A stretch of 64,000 bases of DNA from contig SCSX01000078.1 in the NCBI GenBank assembly GCA_004297825.1, positions 21,986-85,985 of the forward strand, in the 5' to 3' direction. Under the pieces are notes generated by a model. That model was not told where the DNA came from and did not search any database. It saw nothing but the letters and a program-made list of their open reading frames with translations. The first letter of the stretch is position 1, and the number at the start of each line of letters is the position of its first letter. Position numbers and translations under genes: made by a program. This DNA comes from Spirochaetota bacterium. Lineage in GTDB: Bacteria; Spirochaetota; UBA4802; UBA5368. Shown here piece after piece: positions 1-8,241 of the stretch.

Positions 1-1089
1 TCGAAAAGCAATGCGAAAATACTGGCTTTTCAAAAAAATTCAGGTTATGATTCCTACGGAAAAGAACAAGCTTATAACGCTCCGGTCTCCTTGCAGGCCG
101 AAGCCGCATATTCGACTGCTTTAAAAACGCTTCTGGATAAAAATTCACAAAATAAACTCTTAATAAATGATATAACAACCGTCTTTTGGGCGGAAAAAAA
201 ACCAGCCATGTATGATCTTGAGGAAAATTTCAAATGGCTGATTGATGATTCTCCAAAAGACGATCCGGACAAGGGTGCTCGCGCAGTTAAAGGCTTGTTT
301 GATTCGGTGCTTTCGGGAAAACGGACGATTGATGAAGGAAACCGATTTTATGTGCTCGGCCTTTCCCCGAACTCTGCAAGAATCTCGGTGCGCTTCTGGA
401 AGGTCGGAAAAGTCAGCGATTTTGAAGATAATATAAAACAACATTTTAATGACTTCGAGATTGTTCGAGGACCTCAAGAGCCTGATTATCTGCCACTCAG
501 TAAAATACTGCGAGCCACGGCTTTGGAATACAAGATAGATAATGTACCTCCCAACCTTGCTGGAAAAGTGATAGAGAGTATGCTAGACGGAACTCCCTAT
601 CCGGATTCACTACTTAATTTGGACATGAACCGTATCCGTGCCGAACGCGTAGTAACGAGGACGAGAGCGGCGATACTTAAAGCATATTTTAATAGATATA
701 ACCGTTTTTATAATAAAAATGAAAAGGAGGTTCTTATGAGTCTTGATAAAGTAAAAAACGATATCGGATACCGACTCGGCAGGCTTTTTGCGGTTATTGA
801 AAAGATCGATGAAGAAGGTGGGGCAGGGACGGTTCGAGAACGGTTTTACGGAGCAGCATCAACCAGTCCAGGAACGGTTTTTTCAAGATTGTTGACCCTT
901 AAAAATCATCATCTTGCGAAATTGGACAATGTAGGAAGAAGAGTGAATTTTGAAAAAGAAATCTGCGAGATATGTGATGAAATTCAGGACTTTCCTTCAC
1001 ATCTAATAATGAAAGAGCAAGCGCAATTTGCAATTGGTTACTATCACCAGCGTCAAGATTATTTCAAACCAAAATCAGACAATAAATAG
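1..1089 (+). CDS. cas8c: Cas8c (Csd1), type I-C Cascade large subunit, 5' truncated by window edge
   Basis: Large subunit of the type I-C surveillance complex (Csd1 family), which helps recognise the PAM and the target. The frame is open from base 1, so the start lies outside the window. The first visible residues include GYDSYGKEQAYNAPVS, a hallmark stretch of Csd1 proteins. About 362 residues of a usual 550-600 are visible. The gene is followed after 12 nt by cas7, the usual type I-C order. cas3 and cas5 would be expected upstream, outside this window. The region is richer in A+T than the housekeeping genes further right, as is common in CRISPR loci. Family assignment is by motif and context. 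Confidence 0.93.
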   Translation, partial: SKSNAKILAFQKNSGYDSYGKEQAYNAPVSLQAEAAYSTALKTLLDKNSQNKLLINDITTVFWAEKKPAMYDLEENFKWLIDDSPKDDPDKGARAVKGLFDSVLSGKRTIDEGNRFYVLGLSPNSARISVRFWKVGKVSDFEDNIKQHFNDFEIVRGPQEPDYLPLSKILRATALEYKIDNVPPNLAGKVIESMLDGTPYPDSLLNLDMNRIRAERVVTRTRAAILKAYFNRYNRFYNKNEKEVLMSLDKVKNDIGYRLGRLFAVIEKIDEEGGAGTVRERFYGAASTSPGTVFSRLLTLKNHHLAKLDNVGRRVNFEKEICEICDEIQDFPSHLIMKEQAQFAIGYYHQRQDYFKPKSDNK

Positions 1090-1101
1090 GAACAGAGGAG
1101 G

Positions 1102-2019
1102 ATGCAAATGAATACAATTGATAGAAGACATGATTTCGTTCTTTTTTTTGATGTAAAAGATGGCAATCCGAATGGGGATCCAGACGCGGGTAATCTACCG
1201 CGTATTGATGCTGAAAATGGTATGGGTTTGGTTACCGATGTCTGTTTGAAAAGAAAGGTGCGAAATTATGTTCAATTAATCCAGACAAATAAAAAGGGCT
1301 ATGAGATATTTGTAAAGGAAAGAGGAATTCTGAATGATTTAATCGAGAAAGCATACTCTGATTTAAAAATCGATCTTGAAAAGCCTCCTGTCAACACTGA
1401 GGATGGGAAAAAACGTAATGGATCTGGAATCGCACAAGGTAGCGAGATTTCCAAAGGACGTGAGAAGATGTGCAAAGACTACTATGATATACGATCATTT
1501 GGTGGAGTGTTGTCAACAGGTGCAAACGCCGGCCAAGTAAGAGGGCCTATTCAATTTACTTTTGCTCGTTCCTTGGAGCCTGTTGTCGCTTTGGAACATT
1601 GTATAACAAGAATGGCGGTAACACGTAGAGAGGATTACGAAGAAAAAGGAAAAGATCGTGAAATGGGCCGTAAGTTCACCGTTCCCTACGGTCTTTATCG
1701 TGCTCACGGATTTGTTTCCGCTCATCTCGCAGCTCAGACTGGTTTTTCACAGGATGATCTTGATCTTTTCTGGAAGGCGCTTCAGGAGATGTTCGAGCAC
1801 GACCGCTCCGCGGCGCGCGGTTTCATGTGTACGAGGGCGCTCGTCGTCTTCGAACATGCTACTGCGCTCGGGAATAAGCCCGCCCACACTTTGTTTGATC
1901 GGGTGAGTTGGAAAAGGATTAAGGACGGTCCGGCGCGGGACTTTACAGATTACCAGATTCTTCTCGATGGTCAGCCCGTGAAGGAGATATATTTAAAAGT
2001 TCCTGTGGCTAATCAGTAA
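1102..2019 (+). CDS. cas7c: Cas7c (Csd2), type I-C Cascade backbone subunit
   Basis: Backbone protein that polymerises along the crRNA in type I-C Cascade. The N-terminus carries the family pattern FFDVKDGNPNGDPDAGNLPR (residues about 15-35) and later a glycine-rich VRGPIQFTFARS segment (about 148-160), both typical of Csd2/Cst2-type RAMPs. Length (305 aa) fits the family. ATG at 1102 follows an AGAGGAGG ribosome binding site; a second ATG two codons downstream (1108) is also possible. The next cas gene does not follow directly: about 860 nt with a hairpin and a DUF4160/DUF2442 pair separate it from cas4. Confidence 0.95.
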   Translation: MQMNTIDRRHDFVLFFDVKDGNPNGDPDAGNLPRIDAENGMGLVTDVCLKRKVRNYVQLIQTNKKGYEIFVKERGILNDLIEKAYSDLKIDLEKPPVNTEDGKKRNGSGIAQGSEISKGREKMCKDYYDIRSFGGVLSTGANAGQVRGPIQFTFARSLEPVVALEHCITRMAVTRREDYEEKGKDREMGRKFTVPYGLYRAHGFVSAHLAAQTGFSQDDLDLFWKALQEMFEHDRSAARGFMCTRALVVFEHATALGNKPAHTLFDRVSWKRIKDGPARDFTDYQILLDGQPVKEIYLKVPVANQ

Positions 2020-2078
2020 AACTTTGCTCCTTTCGACTTACACCGACTACGCCTGGTCTGAACCGCTTAGGAATCTAC

Positions 2079-2116
2079 CAGACTGCTCATCGAGCGGAGT
2101 CGAGATGAGCAGTCTG
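2079..2116. repeat. Perfect 13-bp inverted repeat hairpin after cas7
   Basis: CAGACTGCTCATC (2079-2091) pairs perfectly with GATGAGCAGTCTG (2104-2116) around a 12-nt loop GAGCGGAGTCGA. No T-run follows, so it is a poor intrinsic terminator. The loop and arm look like short palindromic repeats dispersed in some genomes (CTCCGCTCGATG-type). It marks the left part of the segment that interrupts the cas operon. Confidence 0.65.
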
Positions 2117-2283
2117 AATCAGCGGAAACATGAAGATTAAAAGTAAATCTGCAAATTTAATCGAGAGAATCAGCGATGACTTCTGAAATCTCTCACAGGA
2201 CCACGCAGAATGCCGCATCAAGGGACGCCACCGACTATAGCGAGGGCTGCCGGCAACTGAAGCCCAGCACAGGAGAATACGAT

Positions 2284-2553
2284 ATGCCTGTCATTTCAAT
2301 GTTTTACGGGATCATCGTCCGAATGTTCAACTTCGACAATCAAAAACATCATACTCCTCATATTCATGTCGAATATCAGAACGAATCCGCCGTGGTCGCT
2401 ATAGAAAGCGGCGAACTACTACAGGGAGACCTTCCTCCGCGCGCGAAAAGGATTTTATTCGCATGGATGGAAATCCACAGGGAAGAGTTGATAGCTGACT
2501 GGCGCCTTGCGGTCAACGGCGAGCATCCCTTCAAAATACGGCCGCTGGACTGA
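2284..2553 (+). CDS. DUF4160 domain protein
   Basis: Protein of about 89 aa matching the DUF4160 pattern: an early segment IIVRMFNFDNQKHHTPHIHVEYQ with the histidine cluster HHTPHIH, then a helix near RAKRILFAWMEIHREELIADW. The chosen ATG at 2284 has AGGAGA 7 nt upstream; the frame is open further upstream (to 2176) but that part shows no family similarity. DUF4160 genes commonly lie directly before DUF2442 genes, as here (15-nt gap). The biochemical function is not established; a toxin-antitoxin-like or small regulatory role has been supposed from the pairing. It lies inside the cas operon in the same direction, so it is probably co-transcribed with the cas genes. Confidence 0.85.
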   Translation: MPVISMFYGIIVRMFNFDNQKHHTPHIHVEYQNESAVVAIESGELLQGDLPPRAKRILFAWMEIHREELIADWRLAVNGEHPFKIRPLD

Positions 2554-2568
2554 TTAGGAGGAATAATC

Positions 2569-2835
2569 ATGAGAAAAATATCCGATGTTGCAATTAGTGG
2601 CCACAATGGGTTGCTCGTCCGTTTCGCTGACGGAGATGAAAAAATATGTGATATCGCCCCGTTTCTTGAAAGAGGAGATTTCCAGGAGCTGAAAGATCCT
2701 TCGCTGTTCAAGACCGCGAAGTCCATCACGTGGGGCGTTGAATGGGACAATGGGCTTGATTTAAGCGCCGATACGCTCGACGCGATCGGAAAGCCGGCGG
2801 AAAATGCAATTAGCGGGGAAAGGCAGAAACCTTAA
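2569..2835 (+). CDS. DUF2442 domain protein
   Basis: Protein of 88 aa with the DUF2442 layout: IsdVaisghnGLLVRFADGDEKICDIAPFL at the N-terminus, a central LKDPSLFKTAKSITWGVEWDNGLDLSADTL segment and a short tail. ATG at 2569 is preceded by AGGAGG. It is the partner of the DUF4160 gene immediately upstream. The function is unknown; some family members resemble the N-terminal part of NADH-binding or small regulatory proteins, which does not settle a role. The segment between the stop of this gene and cas4 is only 48 nt. Confidence 0.85.
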   Translation: MRKISDVAISGHNGLLVRFADGDEKICDIAPFLERGDFQELKDPSLFKTAKSITWGVEWDNGLDLSADTLDAIGKPAENAISGERQKP

Positions 2836-2883
2836 ACTACCTCCCACAGCCGCCATTATGCAATTGAGAAGGAAGCCGGGATA

Positions 2884-3540
2884 TTGGGAAAAACGAATTC
2901 AATAATGTTTCCCGAAGAAGACTACATCCAGCTCTCATCGATACAGCATTATATCTTTTGCAAAAGACAATGCGCGCTCATCCACGTTGAAGGCCTGTGG
3001 GCGGAGAACAGATTCACCGCGCGTGGAAAAATCATGCACGAGCGCGCAGATTCCGGCGACGACGAAACCCGTGGGGATATGCGCATCGCACGGAGCCTGA
3101 ACATCTATTCCAAACGCCTTGGCCTTTCCGGCAGGGCGGACGTGGTCGAGTTCAAAAAGGAGGGTGGGACGGAGCATCCCTTTCCCGTGGAGTATAAATC
3201 GGGACAACCCAAGCGCGATATTTGCGACCTCGCGCAGATTTGCGCGCAGGCCCTTTGCCTGGAGGAGATGACGGGCTTGCCCGTCCGGGAAGGGGCGATT
3301 TACTACGGAAGGCCCCGCAGGAGGCTCGCGGTCGAGCTTGACGACGCGCTCCGCCGCGAGACGGAGGACATTATCGCGGCCGTTCATCGAATGATTGAAA
3401 CCAGGACGGTGCCGGCCGCGAAGCGCGAGAAAAAATGCGACAGCTGCTCTCTCCTGGAGCAGTGCATGCCCGGTATCGGCGAGAAACGGCTCGCAACCTA
3501 TATCAGGGGGTTGTACACGATCGATGAAGAGACATCTTAA
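2884..3540 (+). CDS. cas4: Cas4 exonuclease (type I-C)
   Basis: RecB-like nuclease that trims and orients prespacers with Cas1-Cas2. Visible features: SIQHYIFCKRQCALIHVEGLW (N-terminal Fe-S cysteine), MHERAD histidine motif, GRADVVEF acidic motif, PVEYKSG (ExK) motif, a QAxxYxxQ-like helix, and the C-terminal cysteine group CDSCSLLEQC that closes the [4Fe-4S] site. The length of 218 aa is typical. Start is either TTG at 2884, 8 nt after AAGGAAG, or ATG at 2905. The 3' end overlaps cas1 by 17 nt, so adaptation genes are translationally coupled. Confidence 0.93.
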   Translation: MGKTNSIMFPEEDYIQLSSIQHYIFCKRQCALIHVEGLWAENRFTARGKIMHERADSGDDETRGDMRIARSLNIYSKRLGLSGRADVVEFKKEGGTEHPFPVEYKSGQPKRDICDLAQICAQALCLEEMTGLPVREGAIYYGRPRRRLAVELDDALRRETEDIIAAVHRMIETRTVPAAKREKKCDSCSLLEQCMPGIGEKRLATYIRGLYTIDEETS

Positions 3541-4552
3541 CACGCTCTATATCACCTCTCCAGACGCGTACATACATAAAGAGGGTATGACGTTCGTCGT
3601 TGAAATCGACGAGAAAAAGGTTCTTCAGGCGCCGGTGCAGACGATCGAGAACATCGTCTGCTTCGGCTTTAAGCCGGTGACGCCCGCGCTCATGGCGTTC
3701 TGTGCCGAGAACAATATCGGCGTATGCTATCTTTCCATGCATGGACGGTTTCTCGCGCGCGTATACGGGGAACAGCACGGTAACGTCCTCCTGAGAAAAA
3801 AACATTACTCGATGTCCGATTCCGAAGAACAATCGCTTTCGGTGGCGCGGAACATTGTCGCGGCAAAGATCGCAAATTCGAGAAATATACTTCAACGTCA
3901 TATACGCAATCATGGGGAAGACGAGGGCGGCGACATGTGTGCGGGAGTTCGCTCACTGGCCCGTACGATGAAACTGGTAGAGGGGGCGCACAGTCTGGAC
4001 ACCCTGCGCGGTTTCGAGGGAGAGAGCGCATCGGCCTACTTCGGGTGTTTCAACGAACTCATTACTTCGCAACGGGAAGATTTTCAGTTCAAAGGACGTT
4101 CCAGGCGGCCGCCGCTCGACAACATTAACGCGCTTTTATCTTTCGTCTACATGCTTCTTGTGAACGATATCCGCTCCGCGCTGGAGACTACCGGGCTTGA
4201 CCCGCAGGTGGGATTCCTGCACCGCCTGAGGCCGGGAAGGCCGAGCCTCGCGCTGGACATCATGGAGGAGCTGCGTGCCTATATTGCCGACCGCGTCGTG
4301 CTCAATCTTATTAATTTAAAGCAGCTCACAAAAGAGGATTTCGAGATGCGGGAAACCGGTGAGATACGTATCGGCGACAAGGGCAGGAAGGAGGTGCTCA
4401 TCGCTTATCAGAAACGGAAGGACGAGGTTATCGAACATCCGTTCCTGGGCGAGAAGACGACGATAGGCCTGGTCCCGCATATCCAGGCGATGCTGCTCGC
4501 ACGCTATGTCCGCGGGGACCTTGTACAGTATCCGCCTTTTTATATCAGGTAG
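3524..4552 (+). CDS. cas1: Cas1 integrase (type I-C)
   Basis: Metal-dependent integrase that inserts new spacers together with Cas2. The start MKRHLNTLYITSPDAYIHKEG at 3524 matches I-C Cas1 N-termini and gives 342 aa, the normal size. Catalytic positions are visible: Glu in GFEGESASAYF (about residue 165), His in GFLHRLRPG (about 234) and acidic residues in LALDIMEELR (about 246). It overlaps cas4 and is followed by cas2 after 11 nt. The frame is open upstream to 3395, but that segment lies inside cas4 and is not family-like. Confidence 0.96.
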   Translation: MKRHLNTLYITSPDAYIHKEGMTFVVEIDEKKVLQAPVQTIENIVCFGFKPVTPALMAFCAENNIGVCYLSMHGRFLARVYGEQHGNVLLRKKHYSMSDSEEQSLSVARNIVAAKIANSRNILQRHIRNHGEDEGGDMCAGVRSLARTMKLVEGAHSLDTLRGFEGESASAYFGCFNELITSQREDFQFKGRSRRPPLDNINALLSFVYMLLVNDIRSALETTGLDPQVGFLHRLRPGRPSLALDIMEELRAYIADRVVLNLINLKQLTKEDFEMRETGEIRIGDKGRKEVLIAYQKRKDEVIEHPFLGEKTTIGLVPHIQAMLLARYVRGDLVQYPPFYIR

Positions 4553-4563
4553 GAGGATAACTC

Positions 4564-4854
4564 ATGCTTGTACTGGTGACCTACGACGTATCGACGCTGG
4601 ACGCGAGAGGAACAAAAAGACTCCGCAAGGTAGCTAAAACCTGCGTCAACTTCGGTATCCGGGTGCAGAAATCCGTATTCGAGTGCAAACTCGATCCCGC
4701 GCGGTGGGAATTCCTCAAGGACAAACTGCTTAAAGCCTATGATCCCAGGGAAGACAGCCTCAGGTTTTATTTTCTGGGAAGCAACTGGAAAAGACGCGTG
4801 GAGCATCACGGCCTCTCCTCTTCCGTCGAGCATGACGAACCCATGATAGTTTAA
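4564..4854 (+). CDS. cas2: Cas2 (type I-C)
   Basis: Small ferredoxin-fold protein that bridges the two Cas1 dimers during spacer integration. The N-terminal strand MLVLVTYDVSTLD carries the conserved Asp, followed by RLRKVAKTCVNFGIRVQKSVFEC, the classic Cas2 helix and strand. Length 96 aa is standard. ATG at 4564 follows AGGAGG with good spacing. It is the last cas gene before the array, 167 nt upstream of the first repeat. Confidence 0.96.
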   Translation: MLVLVTYDVSTLDARGTKRLRKVAKTCVNFGIRVQKSVFECKLDPARWEFLKDKLLKAYDPREDSLRFYFLGSNWKRRVEHHGLSSSVEHDEPMIV

Positions 4855-5021
4855 CGCTAACCATAAGTGATCGCTGAAATGCAGGGATGTTAGCGGGGCA
4901 GTTTTCTTCAATAAAGAAGGCCGCTCACATGGTCTTTGAAAACTCCATCACATGCAATTTACAGAACGATTGGCGAAATCTGCTTGTAACTACTGGATAT
5001 TTCAGGGATAATTCTTGAACA
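4855..5021 (+). promoter_or_regulatory. CRISPR leader
   Basis: Noncoding, A+T-richer 167-nt stretch between the cas2 stop and the first repeat, on the side expected for a leader because repeats end in ATTGAAAC on the + strand and cas2 lies just upstream. It should carry the array promoter and the integration anchor. I could not assign a convincing -35/-10 pair by eye. Confidence 0.7.
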
Positions 5022-6245
5022 GTCGCGCCCCTCGCGGGCGCGTGGATTGAAACTTAATAGAATAACGTAATTGCACTCAATTTTAAAAGTCGCGCCCCTC
5101 GCGGGCGCGTGGATTGAAACAATTTCCGCCGGGGTGATGCGCCCTTTTGCTTTTTGTCGCGCCCCTCGCGGGCGCGTGGATTGAAACGTATGCGTGGTCA
5201 CGATGCTGAAAGGACGGTTACTGTCGCGCCCCTCGCGGGCGCGTGGATTGAAACAAAAAACCAGCCGCTTGAATTTTTACCGAAATGGTCGCGCCCCTCG
5301 CGGGCGCGTGGATTGAAACTCCTCCAATGATACAACATATGGTGCAAAAAAATGTCGCGCCCCTCGCGGGCGCGTGGATTGAAACACCAATAGAAACAGC
5401 AGCTGCGGCCTTAGCCGCAGGTCGCGCCCCTCGCGGGCGCGTGGATTGAAACCATATCACCTCTCTTATATTACCAAGATAACTATGTCGCGCCCCTCGC
5501 GGGCGCGTGGATTGAAACCTTGATGTTCTTGAATTTCCCCACGTATACCATGTCGCGCCCCTCGCGGGCGCGTGGATTGAAACACCCTGAGGGTGTCAAT
5601 TACAGACATTTCCCCCCCGTCGCGCCCCTCGCGGGCGCGTGGATTGAAACAGTGATTTCTCATCGGGCATGGAGGCTGTCAACCGTCGCGCCCCTCGCGG
5701 GCGCGTGGATTGAAACTTTATCCGCGCGAGTTTGTCGAGATAGTACTCAAGTCGCGCCCCTCGCGGGCGCGTGGATTGAAACATAAATGAGAACCTATAA
5801 CCTTGACCCCATAATGTCGCGCCCCTCGCGGGCGCGTGGATTGAAACCAGGTAATGACCGGGTATCCTGCGCAGCATCGAGTCGCGCCCCTCGCGGGCGC
5901 GTGGATTGAAACTTGCGATATAGTGTCGCCATGTCAGTCCACCAAGTGTCGCGCCCCTCGCGGGCGCGTGGATTGAAACATGACGCTTTCTCCTGTAGTT
6001 TCTCCTTGTAGGCTGTCGCGCCCCTCGCGGGCGCGTGGATTGAAACCATCATATATTTCCTTTTGTAATCGATCGGGATGGTCGCGCCCCTCGCGGGCGC
6101 GTGGATTGAAACATAAAGAATAGGCAAATCCAAATTATGAAATTCTAGTCGCGCCCCTCGCGGGCGCGTGGATTGAAACACCCAGCATGTATTGCTGGTT
6201 TACCGACCCGATAGTCGCGCCCCTCGCGGGCGCGTGGATTGAAAC
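5022..6245 (+). CRISPR. Type I-C CRISPR array, 19 repeats, 18 spacers
   Basis: Nineteen copies of a 32-nt repeat that starts GTCGCGCCCCTCGCGGGC and ends GCGTGGATTGAAAC; the inner CGCGCCCCTCGCGGGCGCG forms a stem-loop. Repeats begin at 5022, 5089, 5156, 5223, 5288, 5354, 5421, 5487, 5552, 5619, 5685, 5751, 5816, 5881, 5948, 6015, 6081, 6148 and 6214. Spacers are 33-35 nt and all differ. Every repeat, including the distal one, reads identical, so there is no degenerate end. The repeat matches the type I-C class, in agreement with the adjacent cas8c-cas7-cas4-cas1-cas2. crRNAs would be made left to right, with Cas5 as the expected processing enzyme (not in the window). Confidence 0.99.
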
Positions 6246-6514
6246 ACTTAAATTGAACAACATATATCACGTATTATGAGTTTTTGAAATTAAATGTCGA
6301 AATAAGTTGTTGTATTTGTGCGAAAACCATTCTTCTCTTGTTCATGCTATTAATTCTCCTCCGCCCTTTGTTTTATGCTGTTTCGGAAAATTCATCATAA
6401 AACAATGCTTGGAAATTAATAGCTTTTTTATTTTCCCCCGCTATCCTAGGAGACAGCAGTGAATTTTTATTAATGGGGCATATACAAAAGCTTATCACCG
6501 ATGGAGGCTATCCG

Positions 6515-6757
6515 ATGAAACACCTTCAACACACAATCAAAGCCGTCATCACCGATGGCGACGAATACGGCTATGTCGGGAGCTGTTTCGGTCTCCCGGT
6601 CGTTACCCAGGGCTCTACCCTCGACGAGGTGGTAAACAACCTCAAAGAAGCTATTGAGCTTCATCTTGAAGGAGAAAATCTTACGGAAATGGGGTACGCC
6701 CATAATCCTTCGATAATTATCACTTACGAGCTAGCGCCAGGGTATGCCAAGGCTTAG
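6515..6757 (+). CDS. hicB: HicB-family antitoxin
   Basis: Antitoxin of the HicAB type II toxin-antitoxin system. The 80-aa product (MKHLQHTIKAVITDGDEYGY...) has the HicB partial RNase H-like fold pattern: VxxCxxLPVVTQGSTLDEVVNNLKEAIELHLE, with the usual acidic helix. The chosen ATG at 6515 has GGAGG 8 nt upstream; the frame opens at 6473 but without a good ribosome site. It overlaps by 14 nt with a short hicA remnant. Because the toxin reading frame is gutted, this antitoxin is probably an orphan. Confidence 0.87.
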   Translation: MKHLQHTIKAVITDGDEYGYVGSCFGLPVVTQGSTLDEVVNNLKEAIELHLEGENLTEMGYAHNPSIIITYELAPGYAKA

Positions 6758-6866
6758 GCGTCTCTCCGGGCAACAGGTGATAAAGATTCTGGAGCGGTTC
6801 GGTTTCCAGCAGGCGTCACAGTATATTGATCCCGAATTGCTCAAAAAGGAACTATACACGGATTGA
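6744..6866 (+). pseudogene. hicA: hicA toxin with internal deletion
   Basis: A 40-codon ORF overlapping the hicB 3' end. It begins like HicA (MPRLRRLSGQQVIKILERFGF) and ends like HicA (QQASQYIDPELLKKELYTD), but the middle is missing: the family normally has about 35-40 more residues carrying the RGSHxxL motif with the catalytic histidine and the dsRNA-binding beta strands. The join keeps the frame. The product should be inactive. Toxin after antitoxin is an order seen in many HicAB loci. Confidence 0.72.
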
Positions 6867-7206
6867 TGCGAGGAGGCACATGCCCAACCGCTTTCTCATC
6901 AACCGTGCACCCTCCCGTACTCGTCTTCCCCCTCCTCCGATCCACCGCCGTCGCGCCCGGAATTAAGCACGTCGTCTCTGGTAATCTCCACGCGCTCATG
7001 CCAGTCTCGGACCGGGAGAGGGAGTGCGCGAACACAAGACAGGTGAACGGGAGGAACATCACGGCTTCGGGGATATGGGCCCAGCACGCCTGCACGATGT
7101 CGTTGGTCGTAGTGCCGGGATGATGGTTCGTGATTATCGGTCACCACCACGAATTTGAATTGACGTTTCGACAAGATATTCAAAATTATCAGGGCGGAGG
7201 ACTGCC
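6867..7206. other. Intergenic stretch with no supported gene
   Basis: About 340 nt between the hicA remnant and the next gene. Short ORFs on both strands (for example 6863-7123 + and 6899-7183 -) have no start signals or recognisable motifs and contain improbable proline/arginine-rich peptides. It may be decayed sequence linked to the hicAB loss; nothing more can be supported. Confidence 0.5.
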
Positions 7207-7551
7207 ATGGACAAAAAAATCAGGAAAGACCTGGTACTGATACTTTCGATAATGCTCCTCTTTTCCCTGTCGGCAGTCGTCTTTTCTAACTTCCTGCCGG
7301 GAACCCAGGAAACAGGCCAGCAGGTCGTACGATTCATCCTGACGCTGGTCCTTGTCGTCTTCGCGCTTCGAGGAGCTGCCTGGGCCTTATGGATATTGAG
7401 CATACTCGCCGCCGCGGGCGGGGCGCACATAGTGGTCTCGTCATTGTCGTCTGTCTCGGAAAATACCTTTGGTGCCGTGTTCGGTATTGTCATGGGAGCC
7501 TGGTTTCTTTTCGCCGGCGTCTATCTCGCGGTCACAAGAAACAGGGGATGA
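7207..7551 (+). CDS. Small four-helix membrane protein, function unknown
   Basis: 114 aa, mostly hydrophobic, with segments at about residues 9-28, 40-58, 60-78 and 86-108 that look like four transmembrane helices. The N-terminus MDKKIRKD is positively charged and probably cytoplasmic. ATG at 7207 follows GCGGAGG. The stop overlaps the azlC start (ATGA), which suggests one transcript and translational coupling with the AzlCD exporter, but I do not recognise the family and would not assign it a transport role from position alone. Confidence 0.75.
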   Translation: MDKKIRKDLVLILSIMLLFSLSAVVFSNFLPGTQETGQQVVRFILTLVLVVFALRGAAWALWILSILAAAGGAHIVVSSLSSVSENTFGAVFGIVMGAWFLFAGVYLAVTRNRG

Positions 7552-8240
7552 CTTCCTCCGGTTTAAAACTGCAAGGGCTGAAATCCGGGATCACGGCGGG
7601 GATTCCCGTATTTATCGGGTACTTCCCGATCGCGGTGACCTTTGGCCTTCTCGCGGTATCCGCCAGACTTTCCCTTGCCGAGACCTTTGGGTTTTCTGCA
7701 ATCGTTTTCGCCGGGGCGAGCCAGTTCATGGGCCTCACGATGGTCCTCAACGGGACGGGCGCGGGGGAGATCGTTCTCGCGACGTTTCTCCTCAATTTCC
7801 GGCACTTCCTCATGAGCGCATCCCTGTCCTCGCGGACCTCGTTCAGGAAGGGAATAATTCCCTTCATCGCGTTCGGGATAACGGACGAGACCTTTTCGGT
7901 CTCATCGATGCGGGAAGAGGCGCTCTCCCATTCCTTCGTGCTGGGACTCAACTTCACGGCATATGCGGGTTGGCTCTCGGGCACCGTCGCGGGATTCGTC
8001 GCGGGAAATTTCCTGCCGCATAATTTACGGGAGGGCATGTCGATCTGCCTTTACGCGATGTTCGTCGCCCTGCTGGTCCCGGCTGTGAAGAAATCCTTCA
8101 GGGCGGGAATACCGGCCCTCGCCGCGGGGCTGTGCAATTCGCTGCTTGCCTGGTGCGCTTTTTTCGGCTCCGGCTGGAACATCATCATTTCGATTCTCGT
8201 CGGGTCGGCCGCGGGGATGATTCTTTACCGGGGGGAATGA
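7548..8240 (+). CDS. azlC: AzlC-type branched-chain amino acid exporter, large subunit
   Basis: Inner-membrane large subunit of an AzlCD exporter (LIV-E family), exporting branched-chain or related amino acids. The 230-aa protein shows the AzlC signatures GYFPIAVTFGLLAV, FAGASQFMGL and NFRHFLMSASL followed by several hydrophobic helices. The start at 7548 (ATGA overlap with the preceding gene) begins the family-like part; the frame is open further upstream only as a shadow. azlD follows after 1 nt, the standard arrangement. Confidence 0.93.
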   Translation: MTSSGLKLQGLKSGITAGIPVFIGYFPIAVTFGLLAVSARLSLAETFGFSAIVFAGASQFMGLTMVLNGTGAGEIVLATFLLNFRHFLMSASLSSRTSFRKGIIPFIAFGITDETFSVSSMREEALSHSFVLGLNFTAYAGWLSGTVAGFVAGNFLPHNLREGMSICLYAMFVALLVPAVKKSFRAGIPALAAGLCNSLLAWCAFFGSGWNIIISILVGSAAGMILYRGE

Positions 8241-8241
8241 C

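Noticed and set aside
2176..2283. Extension of the DUF4160 frame upstream to 2176
   Set aside because: The extra 36 codons are not family-like, and the ATG at 2284 has its own AGGAGA.
4959..6181. Open frames of 60-130 codons across the CRISPR array with repeated RGAR and FQSTRP peptides
   Set aside because: They come from translation of the repeats; the array is noncoding.
6863..7183. Opposing ORFs of 84-94 codons after the hicA remnant
   Set aside because: Neither has a ribosome site or family-like sequence; both lie in a gap with noncoding character.
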